In this document: one piece after another, positions 1-10,589 of the stretch
How the letters are laid out: each line of letters begins with the position of its first letter
Position numbering within the stretch: the first letter of the stretch is position 1
Origin: Laburnicola sp. R22_1
Taxonomy: Eukaryota; Ascomycota; Dothideomycetes; Pleosporales; Didymosphaeriaceae
Reading direction: 5' to 3'
Assembly (NCBI GenBank): GCA_014281115.1
Contig: JACONQ010000021.1
Location: forward strand, 496,001-560,000
Length of the DNA: 64,000 nucleotides
Notes under the pieces: generated by a model
Seen by the model: the letters and a program-made list of their open reading frames with translations, nothing else
Told to the model about the DNA's origin: nothing
The model's database searches: none
Program-made: the position numbers and the translations under genes

Positions 1-46
1 GCTCCGAAATCTTTGGCAAGAGTGAAACAATGTAATACAGTCGGGT

Positions 47-3000
47 CTACGAGACGTACACTTTTACCAATTTAAACTGGAAAGGCGAAGCTGTAATCCT
101 TAAATTGTTTAGTGATTGTGTCCGCTTCTTCCGCGGGTATCTCAAACGCTTTCCGGCTGCATCTCTCGCCTCCTTTGCCTTCTCAAGATCCGACTCGATT
201 TCTTTGATCTCGTCGTCGTATGCTCTTTGCGTCCGCCAGCAATTAACCCATAACCTTTGTGCAGCTTGGTCTTGAAAGTGTAGTTCAGGCTCGGTCCAAA
301 AGTCCAAACGTCGCGAGAACAACATCATGTAGCCTTCGTTATGCAACGAGTGTTCGAGTGAATTGGCAAGCGTAGCTAGATACTCTATATTTTTTATTAA
401 AGGTCGCTGTTGTCTTTTCAGGTCCTCCCTGTAGCTTTGCAGGGTCCTTGACTTAACTGCATCTTGGAGCCACCTGTGTAGTGCATTTCGTAACGCGGTA
501 CATATAAATTGAAATAAAAAGCACTGGATGAGCAAACGTATTATAGACGCTTTGCAAGCCGGAGGGCGAGCTTTTTCGGAGCTTTACACCTTCAATATTG
601 ACTTGGTCTTGAATCATGGCTTTGTGGGAACGTGCGGCGGCCTTGCCATATTTCATCAAATAGGGCACGATGCTACGACTGATGGGTCCACTGGGGAAGT
701 CGATGCACTCTCGTGATATATACCACATAATCGTGTGAGTTTGAAAAACGTTATCCATGGTTTCCGGATGCGACCATCTTGTCCAAAGATATTTCGCTTC
801 TCGTGGGTTTTTTGACAGTTCTTCTCTGATTAAAAACAGTTTGTTTAACCGCTTGGTATTTTGGTCTATTCTTTCTTTGAGTTCTTTAATCTTGTATGTG
901 AAAGGACGCAAAGATTGATGTGGTGAATACCATAGCGCCATGGATAAGTATTTCAAAAACAGGCGGTTTAACGCAAGATCTTGCATGAGACCTTTAAGCC
1001 CACATCTTACGAGATTACCAGCCTCAAAACACGAGATCTGAAGTTCCAGGTGCAGGTTTTCGGGTCCTTGAGCTGTTTCGTACGCAACTTTCTGTTTCGC
1101 ATGATATTGATTCGCTTTCTCCAAAGTGGCGTTTTTGCATCTCTATTCAATTCGATTAGCTGGGAGAAATTCTCCCATGCTGCGCGCCCTCTGGAGAGGG
1201 AATTTTTATGATCCCAAAACTTTTGGCGCCTTTCTAGACTCTGTGCGGGATCACTGCTATAGGACGATGAATATTGTCGACGCGCCACGGTTGGTCCGAT
1301 TCTCGACATGTTCTCTTTCGGATATCGATGGCCTTTAGTATGAGTCGGTGTTCTGGATATAAGAGACTTCTCCATAAGACACTTCTGTTTCGCTACTCCT
1401 CCACGACCAACAAGCATCGATGTATTCGTGTCCACGACAAGGACAGGAAATTCCTTCCCTGAACGAGTATGTACCACCTTGTCATCAGGGCGGGTGGCAT
1501 AGAAATCCGATTTCGACTTGGGGTGTCGCTTTGATCGTGAAATTGCTGCGGATTTCATGATACGCCGCACTTCCAGTGTATTCCTGATGGGATCCATTGC
1601 GTCCTCGTACTTGCTCTGGATTTCCAGCCTGCGAAGCCAGTATGTTTTAAGAGCTTGATGTTTAGCCTGCAAGGTCGTAGGAGGGAGAGAATCCAGGTAG
1701 AGAGAAAGGTGGGAGAGCCATTCGTTGCGGAAGCTATCGTGTAAGGACCTCCAGCCCTCTTTACAGTGCTGGTTTTTCTCAGCGAGCAGACTACAGAGCT
1801 TTACTGGGAACCGTCGGTGTCTCCGGTTCTTAAGGCACCATTTGCGAAGTCTGACGAATGAAGCCGCATAACACACTCGAATGTCATCGATGGTCTGAGA
1901 AAGGATAAGGGATATGCCAGATGCAGGACCAAGCTCTATTCGTCTAAGCATAATCGCCCGGTTGAGACGGCGTCCTTCTAGCAGGACCGTGTATAGATCT
2001 TGATCAATACGACGGTAAGTTCTTAACGCCACCTGCGTTGCATGGCTTAAAAACCGTCCATGGTCAGGGCGATCATGCACTGCTATGAAAATCTCATTAC
2101 GCAAATACATGGTAGGCTCCCATTGCTTATCGCAATTGTAGCCGATAAGCATTGGTAAGAATTGTGGATTCCTTTTGTTGAGCATAAATCTTAGATCCTG
2201 CAGAGCAAGCAGTCGGGAAAGTCCCAGCCTCGTCATCTGGGCAGCCTTACTATCCGAGAGGAATCGTCTGAAGCCATAATGTCGAGGTGCATTTAACAGC
2301 ATATCTTTCAGATGGTCTTGGAAACGAATAACCGACCAAATTTTGATAGTCTGTTCAATGAACGATTGTCTAGATTCTAACAGAATCAAAGATTCGTTGC
2401 CATCTGTGCGGAAGTTCGCGGACTCTTTAAGGCGGGATTCCGCCTCATCAGGGATACCATTGGCCCATCTGAGAAAATCCGTCCATCCTCTGAGTTTTTC
2501 ATTCACGGATGAGGCTCCCATAGAGACGTAGCAGTCGTGCACCTCTTTGGGGCCTTCAACTTGCGGTGACGAGCGCTTAGCTGACCTCCCCTCGGTCGGA
2601 TGCAAGTGCTTTGCCGACGAAGAAGAAAATTTTCGGCGAGTGATCCTCTGCCCATTAGGAAATTCGGGCTGTAATATGACACGAGTAGTGGGGACCTCCA
2701 AGGTGCGGCCGTCAGCGCCAACCACACTCTTCATCTTATCGTAAGCCACTGTGTGGCAGCCTCGCTTCCTCAATCCAGTAAGGCCAGAAACGCGTCGAAA
2801 GGCTTGGAAATATGAGCTGCTTCGAGGATGTTCGTCTCCTGCTCGAACGCTTGGATAATAGCGCCATTGTAGTTGTTTTTCTCGCCGCAGTCCTTCCCGC
2901 TTTCGTCCGTAGAAAGCTTCTTCTTGTTGTCTGATATCGGCGAACTCCTTGGTGATGGGTTCCATAGCTTCGTTGTAGGCGTTCCATAATTTCTGTCGGC

Positions 3001-3727
3001 GCTCCGAATACTGAACGGAGATGCCCTGGACTGAGTCTAGCTTTTGTCGAGAACATTGGGATAAGGATATATAGAGTTGCGCGAACCATTCCGAATGCAA
3101 AGGAGATCTGAGCACTCTCGTTCTTCGTAGACCCTCTTTTGCTCTATTCCTCAAGCACCACCTCTTGAAATGGCTTTTTCAATCAGCACCCATGAGTGCT
3201 GATTCGTAAATCCCGTGGTAGAATGCCGGAAAAACTGCTTGTTTTGGTTCTGAAGCAATGCTTCTGAGAATAATCAAGCGACACTCTAGCTCTCCCCGTT
3301 GTAGGGCCGTTTGCTTCGCCGTACATAACCTGGAGTCCGCTAACGCAATGCGAAGCGCAGGAAGGGGTATGCTCAATCTCAGAGATCCGTTGGAGTTCTT
3401 CCTTGCCATCTCCAACTCTTCTTCGATAACACGTACCCACCCGTTCGTTTCAGGGCCCAGCCGAGCAATGTTCGAGCCCAGAATTTGGAATATTCTCCCG
3501 GGCTGGAGCTCATTGTAAACCCTAGTCGCAACTCCGTGTGCTCCAAAGACCAGGGGCATCCTTCGATTACTCTCCGCGACGGCTTCACCAGAATAGTTGC
3601 GCGCTTTCGCACCCTCGTAACACGCGAATCTCTCTTGATGAAGCACCATTACACATGGGGTCCACGAGGGCAGCCTAGATATCGAGGCGCCACCACGGAA
3701 GAGGGGGTCCATGATAAAGGCCCGCAT
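47..3727 (-). pseudogene. Large internally duplicated protein of unknown function, reading frame broken
   Basis: I do not recognise the family. An ATG at 3727 opens a frame that continues to about 1007, interrupted only by one TGA at 3179-3181; the residues on both sides look like the same protein. Near 1130 the coding signal passes to another frame across a run of five A (one extra A would restore GATGCA-AAA-AAC), and near 500 it shifts again before a stop at 47. The product would be about 1200 residues, basic and rich in Trp, Arg and Leu, with alpha-helical, partly coiled-coil character. Modules recur: a block with WCL[RK]NR, then HSEW or RNEW, then EAMEPI or EDAMDPI appears twice, each preceded by a similar stretch of about 60 residues. 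RR-x-[YF]SSSS motifs also recur. No intron I could find removes all three breaks, so I call it a pseudogene; sequencing errors or unusual introns are the alternative. Confidence 0.5.
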
Positions 3728-3755
3728 CTTTAAATATTTTTAGATCCTGGTGGGA

Positions 3756-3838
3756 GTCCGTCGTTGTATGAGGAGACGAGATTTCGCGACCTTTCGGTAC
3801 ACGGTAAAACGCTGTGAGGGGGCCGTCCGTCGTTGTAT
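3756..3838 (+). mobile_element. Tiny interspersed element, copy 1, with 14-bp flanking direct repeats
   Basis: A 55-bp insert (3770-3824) carries the core GACGAGATTTCGCGACC, TTCGGTACACGG, AACGCTGTGAGGG. It is bracketed by exact 14-bp direct repeats GTCCGTCGTTGTAT at 3756-3769 and 3825-3838, as expected of a target-site duplication. The core recurs at 6166-6242 (minus), 22686-22729 (plus) and 26534-26592 (minus). It has no coding capacity. It lies in the 573-bp gap between the broken gene on the left and the 3' end of the lipase gene, in which I see nothing else. Confidence 0.65.
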
Positions 3839-4300
3839 AGTCCTGTAAGAACTATTCGGGAGAATACAAGCCTCCCCTCTTAGCTAGATAGACGCGCTTT
3901 TCTTGTACCACACACAAGAACACTCGCACAGCGACCTCGCTCAGTCAATCGATCAATCCTGCTTCAACAAGTTCCATAGCATGTAGCTCTTCCTCGCAAT
4001 GGAAAACAAAAAAGGACAAGTGACGCAAGAAAGCACAAAAGAGGTCCACCAAGATGCAGAAAAGACGGGGAAAGAAGGGAGAAGTCGCGCGACGCGAACT
4101 AAAAGTGTGGGTCGAGTTGCCCGCGGTCTGTGCGGTCTGTGCGGTCTAGAAGTGTAGCAGTGTGAGGGTAGTGAAGTGGACACATTCACGTCAGCGCACT
4201 AGTGCAAATCAGGAAGAAATACATATAGAGGGTATATATACAACAAGCTAAACCATTTGCGCCTTGCTCACTGTCGCAAGCATCTAGCTCACTCTCAAAG

Positions 4301-6154
4301 TTAGAGTTGGGTTGCCGTCACTGCCCTGGTAGCGAGCAAGTCCACCCTCTTCCTGTACATATTCATCTGGTGCTTCACCGGATCACCATACACCACCTTC
4401 CTCAACATCTCGTCGTCGACCGTAACAGCCTCAACGTCCTCCTCCTTCGCGCTACCAGGCTTCTGTCTTAGCACTATCAAGCGCCCCGCATTACTCAACG
4501 TACACGGCACTATGGGCCACGGCGGGGAGTTCACAGTCGTCATACTGGCCGATGTAGCGGGGAGTGAGGTTTTCGACGGTTTGACAAATTTGTGCGCTTT
4601 CTCCGGCTTGTTGAGGTTGATGGAGGAGATGTTCAATTTGGACATGGAGGCGAGACAGGCGGTGTACGTTGTGTTAGGGGCGGGCGCGGACCAGAGTTTT
4701 ACCAGATTTTTGACGACGGCCTTGTCCGCCCTCGGCACTGGGTCGCCCTCGTTGATGAAGCTATAAAACAGGCTCTTTCGGTGCCTCTTCTCTTGGCTCG
4801 GGCTAAGTGGTAGGAGAGTAATGGGAGGGACACCAAAAGTTATGCAATGCACACGCTTGAAAAATCCGGTCAGATGGCTGAGCTCGGATCGGATTTCTGT
4901 ACTCATCATATGCGCATACAGCAGAGCTGCTACGGCGCCTCCCGCAGAGTGTCCTGTGATGAGTAGACTGCAATTTGACCGGGCAGGGTTGTCCTGTAGT
5001 AAACTGCGCAGACGTTCCGCAACAGGTGCTATCATCTTTCGGGCCACGTATAGAAATCCGGCATGGCAAAGGTTGCCTGGATCATCCAGGAAGCCTTCGG
5101 GGCTTGCAGGTGCTGATTTGTAATTCACAGCCCAATCCATGAAAGTCTGCGAGCCCCTGATCGCAAAGACCACCGTGTTCATGTCGTCCCTTGGTAGTGA
5201 CGTAAGTATCATGGCTTTTGTCCCGGAGCGCCAGTCTGCCGGGACGTGTCTCTCTGTTTCGGTACTTGGATGGGCGGTCGGCGTATATACGCGCTCGGAG
5301 TAGCGGGCGGCAAGGCATAGAAGCGGGTACGTAGGCATGTAAACCTTGAAGGGTGGCAGATGCGGCGGCAGGCGCGAATTAGAATACAGCCAGACCTTGG
5401 AGAACATGTTCGAGCTTTTTGCATTCTTTTGGCTGGCATAGATTGCTGCTGCCGAACGGTTGTACGCCATCTCGGGTGCCAGCGTAGACGCTGATGTAGA
5501 TGACGGTTGGTCTTCCTCGACCATGAGATCTTGCTCTTTGCCGCTAAACAAGCCTTCGTCCATACTAGTAATGACAGCATCGAGCTTAGTGTTTAGTCGA
5601 TCACATAGCGCTGCGCTCTGATTGAGCATCTGTACGCTCTTTTGGGTGACCAGGACAGTGGGTTTCTCAACAAATGTCGACATTGTTGCTGCAACGCTTC
5701 TGTTGGCCAGATCAACACTCTTGTTTGCACTTGAAGTAAACTGAGCCGACAGGTCTCGGTATGATGTTGAAGCTAATCTTTCGGCTCGGTTCCATTGAGT
5801 CTTTACGAGTCCATGATTTTGTGGAGGAGTGGCAGGGTCCAAGCTAAACTGGGCCGAGGGCTGTTGGGGTGGTGGTGAAGTAGCGTAAGGCTGTCCGGTT
5901 TGTTGTAGCACTTGCGGTGTCGGTCCGTATATCGGATGGTGTTGCTGAGGCGGCGGAGTGTACCCGCTAGATGATGGAGGGCTAACGGAGTATGCGAACT
6001 GCTGGCTCGGAGGACTCGGATGCCCATTCTGCTGTTGTACTTCCACCGCCGACTGCGGACCCGGCATCGTCTGAGCGACACTGCACGGCTGCACAGCACC
6101 CGGCCTCGGAAGCTTCTTTGCCTTCCGGGCCCGACTCTCCAAACCAAACGGCAT
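4301..6154 (-). CDS. Class 3 lipase-like alpha/beta hydrolase
   Basis: Single exon, 617 residues. The first 115 residues or so are Pro/Gln/Ser-rich and look disordered. Residues 120-200 are helical and polar. The hydrolase domain runs from about 270 to the end. The fungal lipase class 3 signature GHSAGG gives the nucleophile Ser403; the acid is probably Asp471 in NEGDPVPR; the base is probably His595 in KHQMNMYRKRV, the usual position for this fold. A conserved FAIRGSQTFMDW block lies upstream of the nucleophile elbow. No signal peptide is visible, so it is probably intracellular, acting on acylglycerols or phospholipids at a membrane; the substrate cannot be told. The start is the ATG at 6154, which overlaps the end of a short inserted element that supplies most of the immediate 5' leader. 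Confidence 0.88.
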   Translation of the reverse strand: MPFGLESRARKAKKLPRPGAVQPCSVAQTMPGPQSAVEVQQQNGHPSPPSQQFAYSVSPPSSSGYTPPPQQHHPIYGPTPQVLQQTGQPYATSPPPQQPSAQFSLDPATPPQNHGLVKTQWNRAERLASTSYRDLSAQFTSSANKSVDLANRSVAATMSTFVEKPTVLVTQKSVQMLNQSAALCDRLNTKLDAVITSMDEGLFSGKEQDLMVEEDQPSSTSASTLAPEMAYNRSAAAIYASQKNAKSSNMFSKVWLYSNSRLPPHLPPFKVYMPTYPLLCLAARYSERVYTPTAHPSTETERHVPADWRSGTKAMILTSLPRDDMNTVVFAIRGSQTFMDWAVNYKSAPASPEGFLDDPGNLCHAGFLYVARKMIAPVAERLRSLLQDNPARSNCSLLITGHSAGGAVAALLYAHMMSTEIRSELSHLTGFFKRVHCITFGVPPITLLPLSPSQEKRHRKSLFYSFINEGDPVPRADKAVVKNLVKLWSAPAPNTTYTACLASMSKLNISSINLNKPEKAHKFVKPSKTSLPATSASMTTVNSPPWPIVPCTLSNAGRLIVLRQKPGSAKEEDVEAVTVDDEMLRKVVYGDPVKHQMNMYRKRVDLLATRAVTATQL

Positions 6155-6254
6155 GATACCGACCTCGTCGTTTTTTTAGCACCCTCACAGCTTTCCCTCA
6201 CAGCGTTTTGCCGTGTACCGAAGGTCGCGAAATCTCGTCTTTTGATATCGACCT
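6154..6254 (-). mobile_element. Tiny interspersed element, copy 2, abutting the lipase start codon
   Basis: On the minus strand a 77-bp insert (6166-6242) begins AAAGACGAGATTTCGCGACC and ends in CTGTGAGGG repeated twice, then GCTAAAAAAACGACG. It matches copy 1 at about 43 of 45 core positions. It is flanked by imperfect 12-bp direct repeats, AGGTCGATATCA at 6243-6254 and AGGTCGGTATCA at 6154-6165 (one mismatch). The second repeat contains the A of the lipase ATG, so the element seems to have inserted directly upstream of the start codon. Copies 1 and 2 are inverted relative to each other and flank the lipase gene. Confidence 0.6.
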
Positions 6255-7019
6255 GCCTCCAATAAAGGCAGAAAACTCAATCCCAACTTCTCAATCCCTC
6301 CGTATTTTTTCTGCGCTTCAATCTTCCTTGACATCCAAATTCAATTGTCGTCCAACTCACCGTCCAGCTCCACACTCAATGCATATCCGCCGTTGCCACC
6401 TAAAGTGAGTGCATCAAATCCCACTCACCTCAACAAACCGTAGCGTCCGTCAACGAAGTGAGTGGCAGGGAGGGAGCAAAGCAAACGTTGCCTCACCTGC
6501 TGGTGAGATACGTGAGATACTCGCCGAAATTTTCAGCCCTGTACCTTCTCGCAGTCCCAAAAGTGGAGACCGCTCAACCCTCGCCGAGTCGCTGCTCGTC
6601 TGTGATGGAGGTGCAGATGGAGTGTGGGGAGGTAAAGCTTGATTTATCAACGGAACCCAGGAGTGCATAGTTTACACAGCCTCACCGCCCCCGCACACTG
6701 CAACCCTAGTCTGGTCGATCATTACATAATCAAGCTAGACTTCACATACTGGGGGTGCTCTGATTCGCTCGCACGCCCGTCTGGTGTACGTAGGCGCCCG
6801 CAAAATAGGTACCCAATGCGATTCGAGCAGAGCAGAGCACCAATGAAACCTGGAACCGCATCTATCACGCGCCAAATGATCGCCCAAAACAGCCTTCTAA
6901 TTATACCAACCTCGAGCCTCGCACCAGTGGCCAATTCTTCAATTCAACCCATACGATAGGATATCAAAGACTCTACGTTGAAAAAAAAAGAAAACAGCAC
7001 CAACTCCCCCACAACCACA
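6255..7019. other. Intergenic region, no gene seen
   Basis: This holds the promoter side of the lipase gene (left) and the 3' flank of the CLC gene (right). There are pyrimidine-rich tracts and several GTGAGTG/CACTCAC words but no supportable coding region on either strand. Confidence 0.5.
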
Positions 7020-9934
7020 TCACCGCATCTCCTCCCGCCCGCGCAAACCCCCAATACCACCACCACCACCATCCTCATCCTCCTCCTCCTCCTCATCATC
7101 CCCCACCAACAACCCCCTCCCCTCACTCTCCCCACCACCCTCCTGCCCCCTCAACGGCCCCCTCCCCACCCCAATTGCCTCCCCATCCACATCAACCGAC
7201 TCCTCCGCCCCATCAAGCACATACCACACATCCTTCTTAGTCAACAGCCCCTTCAACGCACCCCTATCCACAAAAAGCAGGTACCGCAATCCCAGCTTCT
7301 GGAACATGGACACGGTGAGTTGGAAGCTTGCTCTGGCATTGAGTGTGATGGGCGTTTGATCCATCCACGGGCGGAGATCGAGGGAGGTGGTAGGGTCGGA
7401 GAGGGGTTGGTGCGAGAAGTATGTTTCTGTGTCGAGGGTGAGGGAGCGGGGTGCGGAGAGGGCGGAGGAGAGAGCGAAGGCGAGCTCGGTGCGGGAGATG
7501 TAGCCGAGGAGGAGGGCGTCACGGATGTTGTCTATAACGGGGAAGCCGCGGAAGCGGTGCTGAGAGAGGAGTTGGCGTAGGCTTTGTATGGTATGCCCGA
7601 CTGCGGTGATAGCAACCAGGTCGTCGATGCGCGTCATGACTTGTGAGGCTGGTACATCGGGGATGGTGGACGAGTTGTCATCGCGGTTGTCGAGGAACGG
7701 GTAGCCGTTGAAGTGGATCCATGATTCGTAGATACCGTGCGGTGAGATGGCGTCGCCGACCCACTTGCTGATCATAACAGCAATCATGATGGGCAAAACG
7801 TAGGTGAGTGCGCCCGTGAGCTCGAACATGATTACCACTATCGAGACGGTCATTCGGGTGGCGCCGCCGAGGGCAGATGCTGCGCCGATGATGGCGTACG
7901 TGCCTGGTGTGACGCATGGGACGTCCGGCTCGCATGAATTGAAGATGAACAGGCTAGGCCATGATTGTTGGAGGAGTTGGACAGTGAGACCGACAGCTCG
8001 GCCGTAGAGACCTCCGATGGCCATTGATGGGAGGATAATACCAGCTGGGATCTGTAAGCCGAAAGTGAAACTAGTTAGAATAATTCCGAGTCCGGCAGAG
8101 ATTAGTAGGAGAGCCACGACTCCAGTGTTCGCTTTCCCAGCTTTGCATAGGCCGAGCGTGTCATCTGTCAAGTCTGTGCACTCAGCGAAGAGGGAAAACT
8201 GTAGCTCGGAAGCCTGCGCTCGCATAAACTTGATAGGGAAGTTGATCATGGCCGTCACAAGGGCTGTAATGACAACCTCTGTCACGGGGCCCTTCAGGTA
8301 CGTTCGATACTTCCGCCACCCAGCGACTCGCATGTTGAGTTTGATGAACAGTCCTCCATACAAGCCACCGAGGATACCAAGGAAGAGGCATGGGACAAGC
8401 TCGAAGTCATGCCACCCGCTGTGATAGGTAACCTGATACAAGACGAGCTTGCCAGTTCGGAACGGATTGAATGCTTGCAGTGTGACGGCTGCAACCATTG
8501 CGCAGACGAAGCTCTGCCACATGGTCTTATCGGGGAAGTAGTAAGAGAGTTGCTCGAGACTGAACAGGACTCCGCCAATGGGGGAGCCGAAGGCAACTGA
8601 AATACCAGCCGCAGCCGCAGCGGAGAGGACCTCTCGCTTGCGTGCTAAGTCTTGTCAGTCTTATCTCAACAGATACAGCAGCCTGCTTACCTTCGTTATC
8701 GTTTACATTACGGAATAGTTTCATGAAAAGGTTTGCAGAACAACATGCGACGTGCACCAGAGGTCCCTCTTTACCCAACCAGAGACCAGATGCAACCGCA
8801 AGACACTGTGGTTGTCAGCAAGCGCTCTTCGTGGATGATTTTGACCCTCACCAATCCCAAGGTCTTCACAAGCAAAGTCCAAGCGCCCAGAAAGCGCCGT
8901 ATAATGAAGCCACCCAGAACCGTCTTGATCTCGGCGATCCCGCTGTGTTGCGCGTAAGTCGAAAACTCGCGCACAAGAAGGCTAGCACACGCCGCAAATA
9001 AAATCTGGCCGGTATCAGTATACTGCCAAAATTGTACTTGGGAGTAACTTACCGAAAACAAAACGAAGAAGATATACTCGACAATCCACCCACCACCAAC
9101 AGAAGAGATTCCCAGAGCACTACTCCAGGGATGCCAATCATTGCAACTCGCATACTCGTCGTAGCCCCAACAGCAAAATCCCTTATTCAGATAGAATCTC
9201 CCATCCCCATCCACATTACTGCAGTAACCCGTCTTGAGATCGCCTAACCAGTCGCTCGCCACATCGATAAAGGCCGCGATACAACCGCTGAGCACACCCG
9301 TCGCAATCAGAATAAGCCATATCTGACTCGCATCCGCAATCTGCTTGATATATCCCAATATCCCTGACGCACCCGTGTACAGGTATCTCAGCCGTTGCCG
9401 CTCTTTCGCGTACTCGAAGATCCAGTCGATGGCCGTGAGGTCGTCGTAGCCTACTCTTCTGCCCGGCCCTTCCACGTACCAGTCCAATCCGCTCGCATCT
9501 TTCGTGTCTTGTAGTTGTTCTCCGGCATCCGCGGGTGTATCAAGGTAATTCAAGATAAGCTCGGTAGAGTCGTTCGCGCGCGCATTCGTTCGGAGATGCT
9601 GTACGCGCGATTGCGGCGATCGCGGAAGGGGCGAGCCGCGGTCTTTGGCGGCTCCGAGCGGGGACGAGAGAAATCGAGGGATTCCGAAGGTAGATAGGAC
9701 AGCTGCTTTCTGCTTCCTTTTAAACGATAGTCTGCACAAATCAGCGCTCTATATCGCGTCTAAGCCTTCTGGAGCTACGAACTGCTCGGGAAGCGTGTTT
9801 CCCAGCGGGTCCTCGTCCAGCAGGCCGTCCTCGCTGAGATCATCGTCGATGGTCGGTTGTCTGGTCGCGTTCGTTCGGCTGGAGGACGCTTCGGCCTGTC
9901 CGTGGGCGGACTGGCTTGATGACGAGCTGGACAT
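7020..9934 (-). CDS. CLC-family chloride channel / Cl-:H+ antiporter
   Basis: Five exons by my reading: 9783-9934, 9053-9731, 8852-9004, 8691-8805 and 7020-8644, giving 907 residues in frame throughout. The N-terminus is a Ser/Asp-rich cytosolic tail. The membrane core shows the family motifs in order: HSGIAEIK (the GSGIPE region, here with His and Ala), GKEGPLVH with the gating glutamate of exchangers, [12 protein letters not shown], and the helix N region with [15 protein letters not shown]. Two CBS domains follow ([11 protein letters not shown] and [23 protein letters not shown]), then an acidic/glycine-rich tail. Yeast Gef1 and animal CLC-3/4/5 belong to this branch and act in Golgi, endosome or vacuole membranes, setting luminal pH and chloride, so that is the likely role. 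The intron at 9005-9052 is 48 nt with no in-frame stop, so retention would add 16 residues inside a membrane helix region. Intron 1 (9732-9782) has a weak donor, GTTCGT. Confidence 0.92.
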
Positions 9935-10589
9935 GCCCTGTGCGTATGGCGGTCATCGGCTGCAAGGGCATGTTCTTATGCGCGCATTTCGGAATCCGTC
10001 GTTGAACTCGTCGGAAGCTCCACGACGGAGGCCGGCGCATCGTGGCGCAGTCACTACTGTGGCTCGTGCGCTTAGTAAGCAGTCTTGGCAGGCTGGGAAC
10101 GGTGAATCCGCGTTCGCAATCCACGGCAGCATACGTACAAAGGAAAATCGAAGGGTTTCACTGTCAAGGATTCAACAAAGAGGATCGAAGTCCCAAGTCA
10201 ATCCTATGTTGCTTTTCACGTAGCCCGAGGTAGTCCATCGCAATCGTGTCCATGGAGACGATTTACGGATTTGATGCCGATAATTCATCAAGACTGTTGA
10301 GCTGTCGGTGGAATAATGCAATTTGCGCGGAGACAGAAATCTAACGATTGACTAGCGTTGATATACATATCGAGCATTCACGCTATGGTGAAGGAGGGGC
10401 GTTTGGTCGGATCAGGGTCGACCGGGGATCGTTGCCAAGCGGCTACCCTGCAGCTTGAAACCGAGCTCAGCATGCGAAACTCCCATAGCCCCCGCGAAAC
10501 CTCACACGTTTATCGCCAGCTCAGGGGCTGTCGCCTGCCTCGTTCTCCCCTCATCTGTACACAGCGCCCGTAGAGACGCACAAGGAACA
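9935..10589. promoter_or_regulatory. Divergent promoter region between CLC and coronin genes
   Basis: A 655-bp gap between two genes transcribed away from each other; it must hold both promoters. I see no TATA box at a convincing place and no other gene. Confidence 0.45.

Noticed and set aside
3953..4189. Short minus-strand frame in the gap left of the lipase
   Set aside because: No start context, no domain, overlaps intergenic GC-skewed DNA.
3772..6240. Lipase gene as cargo of a 2.5-kb element bounded by inverted copies 1 and 2 of the tiny repeat
   Set aside because: Each copy has its own separate direct repeats, so two independent insertions explain the arrangement better; no common outer duplication is seen.
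6978..7580. Open plus-strand frame over the 3' end of the CLC gene
   Set aside because: Thr/Pro-rich then Glu/Gly-rich composition is the shadow of the CLC C-terminal coding sequence on the other strand.
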